Positions 54,274 through 62,236 of a DNA stretch of 64,000 nucleotides are shown piece after piece. The stretch comes from an uncultured Muribaculaceae bacterium (GTDB lineage: Bacteria > Bacteroidota > Bacteroidia > Bacteroidales > Muribaculaceae), in the NCBI GenBank assembly GCA_910585275.1, contig CAJUCW010000017.1:23496-87495 (forward strand). The letters are read 5' to 3'. Each line of letters opens with the position of its first letter. The first letter of the stretch is position 1. The notes below the pieces were generated by a model that was given only the letters and a program-made list of their open reading frames with translations, ran no database searches and was not told the origin of the DNA. Made by a program: the position numbers and the translations under genes.

Positions 54274-55020
54274 ATGAAAATATTCAGATATTTGATTGCA
54301 ATCGTTGCAATCGTTTTGTCGGTGGAGGCATTTGCCGAAGAATCCCCAAAATATGATAAGTTATATATACTCGACGGTTATTTCTTTTCCGAAATACCTG
54401 TAGATATGAGTTTGCTCGACGGAATGATTTCCATTCAAACTGCCAACGGCGCCAAGGCATTTGGAATGACGTTGAAAGAGCCTCTGCCGGAGGAAGCGAA
54501 AAAATACGCAATTCCAAAAGAAAGGATTCCAGAGGCAGACATAATGCTCGACATGTATAACGAGCAAAAAGGACGCATGATACGCTTTTCGATAGGGAAA
54601 GAGGAAACCATCCGTACGGGAGACAAATTCCCACGGTTCACAGCACAAGACATCGAAGGCAAAACGTGGAATGAAGCCGACGTAGCGGGCAAAGTAATGG
54701 TGCTCAACTGCTGGTTTACCGGATGCGGACCATGCCGTGCGGAAATGCCTGAACTCTCGGAATGGAAAAACGAAATGCCCGATGTGATGTTTTTTTCATC
54801 CACATACGAAAAACCGGAAACCGCCCGCCCCGTCTTGGAAAGAACAGGGTTCAACTGGATTCCATTGGTCAACGACACCCAATTCAAGGAATACATCGGA
54901 GCCAACGGTTATCCGATGACGATAGTTGTCGATAAAAACGGCACCGTCGCGCAAATCGAATTCGGCACCTCCCCACTCCAACGCGAAAAGCTGAAACAGA
55001 CCATCAACGCCCTCCGCTGA
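54274..55020 (+). CDS. TlpA-like thioredoxin-fold protein, periplasmic
   Basis: 248-residue exported thiol-disulfide protein. I prefer the ATG at 54274, giving KIFRYLIAIVAIVLSVEAFA as signal peptide; the ATG at 54265 adds only three residues. The N-terminal 110 residues are an unassigned domain found in Bacteroidetes TlpA relatives (YILDGYFFSEIPVDMSLLDG). The thioredoxin domain follows with CWFTGCGPCRAEMPEL (CGPC) and the cis-Pro loop NGYPMTIVVDKNG. Reduction of envelope disulfides or cytochrome maturation is the usual role. The gene starts 15 bp after the ATPase gene and may be co-transcribed with it by chance insertion. Confidence 0.88.
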   Translation: MKIFRYLIAIVAIVLSVEAFAEESPKYDKLYILDGYFFSEIPVDMSLLDGMISIQTANGAKAFGMTLKEPLPEEAKKYAIPKERIPEADIMLDMYNEQKGRMIRFSIGKEETIRTGDKFPRFTAQDIEGKTWNEADVAGKVMVLNCWFTGCGPCRAEMPELSEWKNEMPDVMFFSSTYEKPETARPVLERTGFNWIPLVNDTQFKEYIGANGYPMTIVVDKNGTVAQIEFGTSPLQREKLKQTINALR

Positions 55021-55033
55021 AAACATCCAAATA

Positions 55034-55161
55034 TTGGAAAAACGGCAAAAACAGACGATTTTACCTTGAAAAAGCGGCATTTTCGGGCAAATAAACCTTG
55101 GAAAAACGGCAAAAACAGACGATTCAACCTTGGAAAAGCGGCATTTTCAGGCAAATAAACC
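55034..55161. repeat. Two 64-bp tandem repeats abutting an ATPase fragment
   Basis: Two head-to-tail 64-bp copies (55034-55097 and 55098-55161) with about four differences. Each copy itself consists of two related halves that begin with ttggaaaa.cggca. The second copy ends exactly one base before the GTG that opens the DUF4143 fragment, so the array borders the truncation point. Confidence 0.9.
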
Positions 55162-55515
55162 GTGAACTATGGCGCCATCTATGAAAATGTCGTGGCACAA
55201 GAACTGTTGAACCATGGCTACGATCCGTATTACTATAACAGCAAACGGATGGGGGAACTTGATTTCGTAATCTCCGATTCATCGAAAGTGCTTCCGATAG
55301 AAGTGAAATCAGGTAAAGATTACGAGCGCCACAACGCATTGAGCAATGTGTTGGAATGCCAAGATTTCGACATATCCAAAGCACTTGTGTTGTGTAACGC
55401 CAATATAGAACGGAAAGGAAAAATAACCTACGCTCCGGTCTATATGACGATGTGCCTCCATCCTCCAAAAGCAGAAAACGGCATTTTCAAAATCGACCTC
55501 ACCGGAATGCAATGA
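55162..55515 (+). pseudogene. C-terminal fragment of a second AAA_14/DUF4143 ATPase
   Basis: 117 codons from a GTG. The sequence NYGAIYENVVAQELLNHGYD, then GELDFVISDSSKVLPIEVKS, is the DUF4143 restriction-like core (Asp, then Glu-x-Lys) of another ATPase of the same group; the AAA domain with Walker motifs is absent. The break coincides with the end of the 64-bp tandem repeats. It is not a fragment of the neighbour at 52975-54258, whose C-terminal sequence is clearly different. Confidence 0.8.
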
Positions 55516-55528
55516 CAATGTCCGAATA

Positions 55529-55560
55529 TTTGCTACAACGGAATTTTTATTTTATCTTTG
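55529..55560 (+). promoter_or_regulatory. Promoter of the Rpn-family gene
   Basis: TTTG (55529-55532), 20-bp spacer, TATCTTTG (55553-55560): full consensus. Predicted start near 55567, 28 nt before the ATG at 55595. Confidence 0.6.
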
Positions 55561-55594
55561 TAAACGATTGTTGCACTTGTAAAAAATTCGGATT

Positions 55595-56524
55595 ATGGAA
55601 CAGGATAATACATATATCAGATTCGACTGGGCGATGAAACACATGCTTCGGGACAAAGCGAATTTCGGCATACTCGAAGGGCTCATCACCGTGCTTTTGG
55701 GCGAAGAGGTTAAGATTATGGAACTTCTTGAAAGCGAAAGCAACCAGGATTCGGATAACGACAAGTTCAACCGCGTGGATATCAAAGCAAAAAATAGTAA
55801 AGGATGTAATATTATTGTCATTATTCAATTTATTACCAAGCTTAATTATTATCTAAGTTTATATAACGGTTCTTGCACGGTGTTCCGACTCAACGATTTC
55901 AACAACACAGGTTGCCTGAAAAAGATTTATTCCATAAATATTCTTGCTTGTGATTTCGGCATTGGTAATGATTATGCATACCATGGAGATAATTTGTTTA
56001 CAAGTATCAAAACAAACAAATTGCTTCATTTAAAAACAATAGAAAAAGGCTTATTCATACCTCACTTACCCAAACAACTTTCTCCAGAACACTACATCTT
56101 ACGGCTTAATTTTTATAATAAAATCCCTGAGTCTCCGCTCGACGAATGGATGATATACCTCAAGACTGGAATAGTGAAAGAAGACACACTTGTTCCCAGT
56201 CTTCAGGAAATTAGGAAGAAGCTACCCTATTACTCATTGCCTCCTAAGGAAAAACGTGCGTACGATGCACACATGGACACAATCATGGTGCAAAATGACG
56301 TGCTCGATACAGCCCGCGAAGAAGGACGAGCATTAGGTCGTAAAATTGGTTTTGCCCAAGGAAGGGCTGAATGTTGTGCAGCGGGCATCTCAGATGAGGT
56401 GGAGAAAGGTAAAGAGGAAGCACGAGAATTTGTGGCCACCAAATTAATAGAACTGGAATTCCCTACAGAGACGATAGCGCAAATTACGGGACTATCCCTA
56501 TCCCAAATCGATAGACTTCGTTAA
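55595..56524 (+). CDS. Rpn-family PD-(D/E)xK nuclease/putative transposase
   Basis: 309-residue protein of the Rpn (recombination-promoting nuclease, PF12784-type) family. The start YIRFDWAMKHMLRDKANFGI and GLITVLLGEEVKIMELLES are typical. The nuclease core normally reads RVDhhA...hhVEhQ. Here Asp62 is kept (NRVDIKAKN), but the Glu of VEIQ is replaced (IIVIIQ, residues 73-78). The C terminus is the usual helical tail with GRKIGFAQGRAECCAAG and a closing helix-turn-helix-like segment TETIAQITGLSLSQIDRLR. The region 55800-56060 is more AT-rich than its flanks. With one ligand of the metal lost, activity is doubtful. Confidence 0.85.
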   Translation: MEQDNTYIRFDWAMKHMLRDKANFGILEGLITVLLGEEVKIMELLESESNQDSDNDKFNRVDIKAKNSKGCNIIVIIQFITKLNYYLSLYNGSCTVFRLNDFNNTGCLKKIYSINILACDFGIGNDYAYHGDNLFTSIKTNKLLHLKTIEKGLFIPHLPKQLSPEHYILRLNFYNKIPESPLDEWMIYLKTGIVKEDTLVPSLQEIRKKLPYYSLPPKEKRAYDAHMDTIMVQNDVLDTAREEGRALGRKIGFAQGRAECCAAGISDEVEKGKEEAREFVATKLIELEFPTETIAQITGLSLSQIDRLR

Positions 56525-56528
56525 TATA

Positions 56529-56930
56529 TCATACAACAAGAATATGGGACGTGCCTCCGGCACGTTTTATCTGAATTTTTCGGTCGCCCCCAAAAATGTG
56601 TCCTTCAGGTTTATCCAGATCTTCCATCAGGGAAGAGCAGACGGATTGTTCCAAGATGTATTGATGTATCATCTCATGCACGAGAGTGTCATCAATTTCT
56701 TCCACAGACATATCCGCAGATCGACGATAGATGATGATTCTGTCACGTAACCGACGGCGGACATTCACCTTGACCCACTTGCGGTGAAACAGCCCCACAT
56801 AGGATTTGCAGCGCTCCCGCACGACGCGTTCCACCGGCTTGAATTTATCAGCCTCCCAAATCCCTGCGTCCGCTAATCTCTCAATCCAGTAGGCATGTCG
56901 CTGCCTCAAATATTCAACTGTCAGTTCCAT
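56529..56930 (-). CDS. SprT-like zinc metallopeptidase domain protein, shortened C terminus
   Basis: 133-residue protein of the SprT-like group. The zinc motif reads LVHEMIHQYILEQ (HExxH, His-Glu-Met-Ile-His), preceded by RDRIIIYRRSADMSVEEIDD. A possible third zinc ligand is His in KPEGHIFGG. Usual SprT domains continue for some 20-60 more residues with a zinc ribbon or conserved strands. Here the end (DRKIQIKRAGGTSHILVV) is encoded across the palindrome of the opposite-strand terminator, so the C terminus may have been replaced. It is the last gene of the minus-strand string. Confidence 0.75.
   Translation of the reverse strand: MELTVEYLRQRHAYWIERLADAGIWEADKFKPVERVVRERCKSYVGLFHRKWVKVNVRRRLRDRIIIYRRSADMSVEEIDDTLVHEMIHQYILEQSVCSSLMEDLDKPEGHIFGGDRKIQIKRAGGTSHILVV
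56549..56570 (+). terminator. Hairpin terminator after the Rpn-family gene
   Basis: acgtgcc/ggcacgt arms with a 3-base loop (56549-56565) followed by ttttat. It lies inside the 3' end of the convergent SprT-like gene. Confidence 0.55.
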
Positions 56931-56949
56931 ATTTTACTATATGATAAAT

Positions 56950-57798
56950 TCAACAATATGTTCGTTTCCCCGCCGGATGCCAATAATCTACTCGATGCGC
57001 CCTCTTGCGGTCATTCCGGATTAGCCGGAATGTGCATTTGGTGTTATCTGCCTTATATGAATCATATATAATGTCTGAATAGCCGGAGGGGGTCAATATT
57101 CCGATTTTGCCGTCTCTTTGCGTCATAAAGAATGTCGTGGGGTGATTCTCTGTAGTTAGTTCATCCTCCCTGATTTCATCCGCAATCGGGGGCATGAGTG
57201 TCTCAAGCAACGGCAAACAATCCTTATAAGGCTTTACATGCAGAAAGGGATATGCGACCGAGAGTACGCCCCATTTCATTGTCTTTTTGTCCTGCACGAA
57301 AAACAGACGTCGCTCCCATCGTTCCGGTATGATGGCATTGTATTGAAAACATGTCATCAGAATATGTGGATTGGATAACGAGACCAACGCCCATGCCTCT
57401 CCATTTGAAACAGGCACAAAAATCGGCTTACTGTTTATAGCGTCAAATTGCGTGAATACATCCGCGAAGGAATTTGGCAATAACTGTTCTCCAGTTGGAG
57501 AAACCAACCCGATGAATTTATCGTCTCCGGACTTTCGAGGACGCCAATCATACTGAGAATCATACTTCCTGAATTGAAGTAACATTTTGCGGGCTTCCTT
57601 ATCAGTGCGGCCATAGAGTGTATTCTCTATCTTCCGTAGGCGCATATACGCCTGCACATCTTCCTGTGAGGGAAGAATTAACGGATTATTGTTTTGATAA
57701 CACACCCTCCAATAATTGAGGTGTTCGTAATAATCCTTTTGGCCGTCCCCTGAGGTTATCGGATAGACTGTACGGCCGCGATATTCAAGATATTCCAT
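56950..57798 (-). CDS. WG-repeat-like protein of unknown function
   Basis: 282-residue soluble protein. I recognise only weak WG-repeat-like units: FIGLVSPTGEQLLPNSFADV, KWGVLSVAYPFLHVKPYKDC and KIGILTPSGYSDIIYDSYKA, each with a Gly-hydrophobic turn and a following tyrosine/aspartate, as in WG beta-repeats. No signal peptide is present. Such proteins often occur among polymorphic-toxin immunity genes of Bacteroidetes. It lies in the same tight minus-strand string (30 bp after the upstream gene). Confidence 0.65.
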   Translation of the reverse strand: MEYLEYRGRTVYPITSGDGQKDYYEHLNYWRVCYQNNNPLILPSQEDVQAYMRLRKIENTLYGRTDKEARKMLLQFRKYDSQYDWRPRKSGDDKFIGLVSPTGEQLLPNSFADVFTQFDAINSKPIFVPVSNGEAWALVSLSNPHILMTCFQYNAIIPERWERRLFFVQDKKTMKWGVLSVAYPFLHVKPYKDCLPLLETLMPPIADEIREDELTTENHPTTFFMTQRDGKIGILTPSGYSDIIYDSYKADNTKCTFRLIRNDRKRAHRVDYWHPAGKRTYC

Positions 57799-57828
57799 AA
57801 TCGATTAACGGAAGCCGCGATTCTTTCC

Positions 57829-58569
57829 TTAAAGCAATTTAAGAAGACCCGCAAAATCAGTGGAGCCGGGATGAGGATCTTTTTCATACCATTCATTGAG
57901 ACGCTGACGTATATGCTCGGAAACCGGGAAGGAAGGTTTGAAAACGAGGTCTGTTTTAAAATATTCCGATTCATCTTCACCGGTGATTACCCTAAACATG
58001 TCAAGGTCATCGAGCGGATGGCCGGCTTTTTTACTGCGTTCCCAATTATCTTCAAGGCTCATGGGAGTTTCTGCGACTATCCCAAGTCGAATGCTTTCAG
58101 CCTCAGTATCCAATACCTCAACTATTTCGCCCTTATAAAAAGGCATACACTCTTCAAGGTATCCATAAAATTTGTTAATGTCATCTTCGCCATTAACGGA
58201 CGAATCGACTGTTGGGAGTTGGGAGCGGTAGCTTATATCCCCCTTTTTGTCAAAGACGGTGATTGACAGGTATTCACCTTCATGAGTTTCTATTTCCAGC
58301 GGCAACTGGAGGATCCTCGCTGAATGAAATACCCTTGGATTTTTTCGTTTCTCCGAAAGAATCTTCCTTTTTGCGTCCTGATACGAAAGGAAATAGTAGA
58401 TTTCCAACACGCCAAGGTCCATTGAATAAGAATCTATGTATGGATCCATCATTTCTCCATTTTCACCTATATCCCAAAATCCGATGAAAAACATCTCCAC
58501 CTTAAAAATGGATTTGCAGTTGATTTCGGGCGTAGCGCCGGCCATTTTTTTGAATTCTTCAAAAGTCAT
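57829..58569 (-). CDS. Hypothetical protein, paralogue of the gene at 60980-61978
   Basis: 246-residue acidic soluble protein, not recognised. The N terminus TFEEFKKMAGATPEINCKSI is followed by a beta-rich region, then CMPFYKGEIVEVLDTEAESI and a C-terminal VSEHIRQRLNEWYEKDP. The 332-residue product of 60980-61978 shows the same order: SFDEFKTLALNF, FKPGEIVLFINHQYKTIEPC and SSEDYRSLKGWYDDY. I therefore see them as distant members of one family, here without the 90-residue helical N-terminal extension. Each follows an FtsZ-like/hydrolase pair in the gene string. Confidence 0.65.
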   Translation of the reverse strand: MTFEEFKKMAGATPEINCKSIFKVEMFFIGFWDIGENGEMMDPYIDSYSMDLGVLEIYYFLSYQDAKRKILSEKRKNPRVFHSARILQLPLEIETHEGEYLSITVFDKKGDISYRSQLPTVDSSVNGEDDINKFYGYLEECMPFYKGEIVEVLDTEAESIRLGIVAETPMSLEDNWERSKKAGHPLDDLDMFRVITGEDESEYFKTDLVFKPSFPVSEHIRQRLNEWYEKDPHPGSTDFAGLLKLL

Positions 58570-58590
58570 ATATTTATTTTATTAGCTATT

Positions 58591-59421
58591 TTACAATAAA
58601 TTAAGCATCCCATTAAATTCCCGACCATGCTTGATATAGCCTTCAAACATCTGCATATGATTATACAGAAGAGGGGGTAGGATTTTTTTACATTCGTTTT
58701 CAATACATTCCGGAATTGGATAGATGCAGGCTGCTATCGAGCCGGCGATACATGCCATCGTATCCGCATCGCCACCGAGCGAAACAGCGAGTCTTATGAC
58801 GTCTTCGAAGTCCCTTCCTTCAAGAAAGCAGATGATTGACTCCGGGACGGACCCTTGACACGATACATCCCATTGATACTCCGAGCGTATTTCATCGACA
58901 GTCCGCGTTAAATCATAATGGAATTTCTCCATTATGTAATCTCGTATTTCATCTTTCGGGTGTCCGTGCTTTGCCATCCATACTGCCGAGGCTACAGCTT
59001 GCGCTCCTTTGACACCTTCGGGATGATTATGCGAGACTTCGGCTGATATTTTCGCCAATTCAAGAGCTTCGTCAAGAGTCTCGGTATAAAGTCCCACCGG
59101 GCTCACGCGCATTGCCGCTCCGTTGCCCCAGCTGTTGTAAGGTTGTGGATTCTCACACCATAACCAAGCGTTGAATGAACCGCCATATCCGGCATAAGGG
59201 TATTTATGACCCAACGTCTGCATACATCTAATCAGATGTTCTTTGCTATGGTCAGTATTGCCTTCTTCATCGCAATGGCTCAACCAATGAGCGACGGCTA
59301 TGGTCATCACCGAGTCGTCAGTGAATCTGCTTCCCTTCGGCAGCATTTCAAAATCATACCGTTTCTGTGCTGTGAATTCATACACAGAGCCTATAATATC
59401 TCCTGCGATTGCTCCTAACAT
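58591..59421 (-). CDS. ADP-ribosylglycohydrolase
   Basis: 276-residue enzyme of the DraG/ARH family that removes ADP-ribose from arginine side chains or other ADP-ribose adducts. Motifs in order: GAIAGDIIGSVYEF (residues 3-16), the magnesium site FTDDSVMT (33-40), NGAAMRVSPVG (100-110), SHNHPEGVKGA (130-140) and the second magnesium site SLGGDADTMA (214-223). All metal ligands are present, so it should be active. It starts 9 bp after an FtsZ C-domain-like gene. Tri1, the immunity protein against FtsZ-modifying Tre1 toxins, belongs to the same fold family, which suggests a protective role here (inference). Confidence 0.9.
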   Translation of the reverse strand: MLGAIAGDIIGSVYEFTAQKRYDFEMLPKGSRFTDDSVMTIAVAHWLSHCDEEGNTDHSKEHLIRCMQTLGHKYPYAGYGGSFNAWLWCENPQPYNSWGNGAAMRVSPVGLYTETLDEALELAKISAEVSHNHPEGVKGAQAVASAVWMAKHGHPKDEIRDYIMEKFHYDLTRTVDEIRSEYQWDVSCQGSVPESIICFLEGRDFEDVIRLAVSLGGDADTMACIAGSIAACIYPIPECIENECKKILPPLLYNHMQMFEGYIKHGREFNGMLNLL

Positions 59422-59430
59422 AATCTGTGC

Positions 59431-60021
59431 TTATTTTACCGCTATTAATGTTATCTTTATATCCTCATTTATGTCTGAATCTACGGAGACACCCCAAATC
59501 AGGTCTCTTTTTGGGAAATTATACTCTAAGCACTTAACCATTCCTCTGATTTCAGACATCAATATCGGGCAACATGCGTTAATCCACACATTGACAATCA
59601 ACTTTTCAAGGTCTTGCAATTTAACAGGCAACCGGTTGATTGCACTGTTTAGGGCTACAACAACCCTATCTTCACCCGTGCCTTCGCCGGAGGTGACATA
59701 ATTTGTTTTGGTGGTTGACAAGGTGGAAATTATATCTTCATCGCCAATATTTATTATACCGTGTGCACGAGCGATTTTTTTAATTTCTTCTTTATCACCT
59801 ATAACAAGATACCCATTCAAGTTTATTATATTGTCGATATCGGATGGGGCAGTCAACCATACCACTTCTTCTAAGTCCATGTACTCATTATGTTTGTCAG
59901 GTGTTTCCATCGTGAAGGCAAAATCTGGTTTTATATAATACACCCTGCGACTAAGGCAGCCGCAGGATGAAATTGCGGACTGTTGTAATTTATCAAGTTT
60001 AGTCCGGGAGAGGAATTTCAT
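59431..60021 (-). CDS. FtsZ C-terminal-domain-like protein, copy 1
   Basis: 196-residue protein. Residues about 86-196 align by eye with the C-terminal (GTPase-activating) domain of FtsZ: IINIGDEDIISTL against the T7-loop INxDFADVxTxM, YVTSGEGTGEDRVVVALNSA against MGxGxASGExRAxxAAExA, LIVNVWINACCPILMSEI against VLINITGGxDLTLxEV, and DLIWGVSVDSDINEDIKITL against NIIFGxxxDExLxDxIxVTV. The nucleotide-binding N-terminal half of FtsZ is absent, and the first T7-loop Asp is Gly. It cannot be a GTPase but could bind FtsZ or mimic it. The first 85 residues are unrecognised. The start overlaps the upstream gene by 23 bp. Confidence 0.72.
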   Translation of the reverse strand: MKFLSRTKLDKLQQSAISSCGCLSRRVYYIKPDFAFTMETPDKHNEYMDLEEVVWLTAPSDIDNIINLNGYLVIGDKEEIKKIARAHGIINIGDEDIISTLSTTKTNYVTSGEGTGEDRVVVALNSAINRLPVKLQDLEKLIVNVWINACCPILMSEIRGMVKCLEYNFPKRDLIWGVSVDSDINEDIKITLIAVK

Positions 60022-60859
60022 ATTCCTCCTTAGGATATTTCCCGGGATTTTTGGTATAATCCTTTAGAAAATCGCAATATTGCTGAAAGGCCTGTTTCCC
60101 TCTTGTAAGATCGTCTAACGACAAGTCTTCAAACCGATGGACCTCTATCTCCTGTTCAATTAGATTCTTTAATTTTTCACAAAGAGGTGAAATGTCAATT
60201 CCTCTTTCTATATAGCTTTCAATAAAGGGGATGACATTTGTTCTCAGACTTCTACGAAATAACAGATTATATATACGTTTAAGCTTATTATAATAAACGT
60301 CAACAGAATTCCGGGCATATCCGGTGCCAAGATGCTTGAGATATGACCTGTATTGACGAGACAACGGCATATCGAGAAACAGTCCTTTATTGCCCTCTAC
60401 TGAAACACGCATACCGAAGCCTTCTTTGCAAATATCAATTCTCCATCTTATATAACGGAGATATGCCTGAAAAGCCGTCACCCACATATCCTTAGGAGCG
60501 GGTTTCTTCTGATTATATCGTCGATTGGAGTTGAATTCATCCAAGGTTACATCCCCAAACTCATCAACCGCCCATAAATATGCCTCAAGACGATCATATT
60601 CATCTTCAAGTCTTGCAATCCGTGTTTCGGGATTCAATAAGTTTCGCGATAAAAATGCATTTCTCAAATTCTTGAAGGTCGCATCATTATCTGCAAACAA
60701 AACGGAGAAAGCTGTCCTTATCGATGACACATAAGAATTGGCAGTACTGATTGTGACTCCTTCACCATTTACAAGCCACCTCTTGAAATGCTCAGTATCG
60801 TAAGGCACCTCGTCATCTTTCGGCCCAGGCCATAGAGGGTATTTTCTTTTTGCTCCCAT
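59999..60859 (-). CDS. Tyrosine-recombinase-core-like protein without catalytic domain
   Basis: 286-residue basic protein. Two segments resemble the SAM-like core-binding domain of phage integrases: FKRWLVNGEGVTISTANSYV, followed by RTAFSVLF, near residues 25-55, and YRSYLKHLGTGYARNSVDVY, followed by LKRIYNLLFR, near 170-200. No R-H-R-Y catalytic domain follows. It could be a DNA-binding remnant or a distinct small protein. In Bacteroidales, arrays of orphan immunity genes are often linked to tyrosine recombinases, which fits the surrounding genes; the link is inferred. Its 3' end overlaps the FtsZ-like gene. Confidence 0.5.
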   Translation of the reverse strand: MGAKRKYPLWPGPKDDEVPYDTEHFKRWLVNGEGVTISTANSYVSSIRTAFSVLFADNDATFKNLRNAFLSRNLLNPETRIARLEDEYDRLEAYLWAVDEFGDVTLDEFNSNRRYNQKKPAPKDMWVTAFQAYLRYIRWRIDICKEGFGMRVSVEGNKGLFLDMPLSRQYRSYLKHLGTGYARNSVDVYYNKLKRIYNLLFRRSLRTNVIPFIESYIERGIDISPLCEKLKNLIEQEIEVHRFEDLSLDDLTRGKQAFQQYCDFLKDYTKNPGKYPKEEYEIPLPD

Positions 60860-60979
60860 ATCTTTTATAATTATCGTGAGGCAAAGTTACGACATATTCC
60901 TGATGCATAAAATTAAGAACTTGAAATGATCATAATCTTCTAATTCTCAATAGGTTTGGCCGCAAACTTATTGTATTCT

Positions 60980-61978
60980 TCAAATGTCATACTCTTGATT
61001 TTTAGAGATATAATCATCATACCATCCCTTCAAACTCCTATAATCTTCGGATGAAATCATCGGAACCCTGCTCCTATCTCCAGGGTCTGAAGCTCGTATA
61101 AGACTCACTGGAAGACAATCTATGAGTTTTTCCATATTTAAAGTATAAATCTTATAGCAATCCTTGCCTTTATTTTTTTTCTCATAAATAGCTTTGGTGT
61201 ATGCTTCTTCGTTTTCAAGACATTCATCCCTCAGCCTATTATTAAGCTCCCAACATTCAGTTATTGTGTATGGAGGCTCAACAATAACGCATGGTTCTAT
61301 CGTTTTATATTGATGATTGATGAATAATACAATTTCGCCCGGCTTAAAACGCACGGTATCAAATCCTCTGAAAAGATGGTTCGCATCATCGGAATATGTA
61401 TAATCAAGTAGCTGCCCGTCTTCATTAAATAACCAGTACCTGAAATCTTGACAACTGATTTCGTTGAGCGTTCGTTCAATTATCTCATAAAATGTTCCAA
61501 ACGGCATTCCTCGTGATGTGCCTCTCCAAAGAGTTCTTTTGGCATCATCAAAAGATTTTGATATACCGGTTCTTCCAATATCAAATTTAGAAGAATCTGA
61601 ATTTAATATATCGTATCGTTTTATCTCATAAATCAAATCGGTACTTTTAGGGGAGAAATTTAAAGCCAATGTTTTGAACTCATCAAATGACATCGATTCT
61701 CCATTTTGTTTCGATAAGTACCATTTTGCTCCTTCTAAAAGGTCATATATGTAGTCTATCGAGATTTCCATATCGGTTATAATAGAGTCAATAGTATCAT
61801 CTTTATATGGTTCAAAAGCATCCGCTTCCTTTGCATAAGACTCTAAATTGTCCTTAAACTCCTCATCAAGGCTTTCTATTGCAGTGGACAAATCATATGC
61901 TGCTGTTGAAAATATTTTATGAGCTTGAACCATCCTATTTCTAATGTCTTCAAGTCTATCTATGATTTCCTTATCCAT
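60980..61978 (-). CDS. Hypothetical protein, larger paralogue of 57829-58569
   Basis: 332-residue soluble acidic protein, not recognised. Residues 1-95 form predicted helices (RLEDIRNRMVQAHKIFSTAA; IITDMEISIDYIYDLLEGAK), possibly a coiled coil. From about residue 97 the order SFDEFKTLALNF ... FKPGEIVLFI ... DYRSLKGWYDDY matches the smaller protein at 57829-58569. It lies between the truncated hydrolase copy and the recombinase-like gene. The position after each hydrolase suggests that the duplicated block included this family as a third member. Confidence 0.65.
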   Translation of the reverse strand: MDKEIIDRLEDIRNRMVQAHKIFSTAAYDLSTAIESLDEEFKDNLESYAKEADAFEPYKDDTIDSIITDMEISIDYIYDLLEGAKWYLSKQNGESMSFDEFKTLALNFSPKSTDLIYEIKRYDILNSDSSKFDIGRTGISKSFDDAKRTLWRGTSRGMPFGTFYEIIERTLNEISCQDFRYWLFNEDGQLLDYTYSDDANHLFRGFDTVRFKPGEIVLFINHQYKTIEPCVIVEPPYTITECWELNNRLRDECLENEEAYTKAIYEKKNKGKDCYKIYTLNMEKLIDCLPVSLIRASDPGDRSRVPMISSEDYRSLKGWYDDYISKNQEYDI

Positions 61979-62071
61979 GTTTCCTATTATTTAAGTTTAT
62001 AAGTTTTGCTATTTGTTGACCAGGCAGCAGTTTGTTGCCTGAGTCAGTTTCATTATATAGTAGATAGGTTG

Positions 62072-62233
62072 CTACAAGGATTTATAATGGCTCAACCAAT
62101 GAGCAACGGCAACCGTCATCACCGTGTCGTCAGTGAATCTGCTTCCCTTCGGCAACATTTCAAAATCAAACCGCTTCTGTCCTGTGAATTCATATACAGA
62201 GCCTATAATATCTCCTGCGATTGCTCCTAACAT
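62072..62233 (-). pseudogene. Truncated ADP-ribosylglycohydrolase, copy 2
   Basis: 53 codons that repeat the first 48 residues of the hydrolase at 58591-59421 with few changes (LGAIAGDIIGSVYEFTGQKR; RFTDDTVMTVAVAHWLSH), then YKSL and a stop. The second magnesium site and most of the fold are missing, so no activity is possible. It starts 3 bp after an FtsZ-like gene, the same order as the intact pair. This shows that the pair was duplicated and then partly deleted. Confidence 0.88.
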
Positions 62234-62236
62234 AAT

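Noticed and set aside
55595..56524. Insertion sequence around the Rpn-family gene
   Set aside because: No terminal inverted repeats or target duplications were seen.
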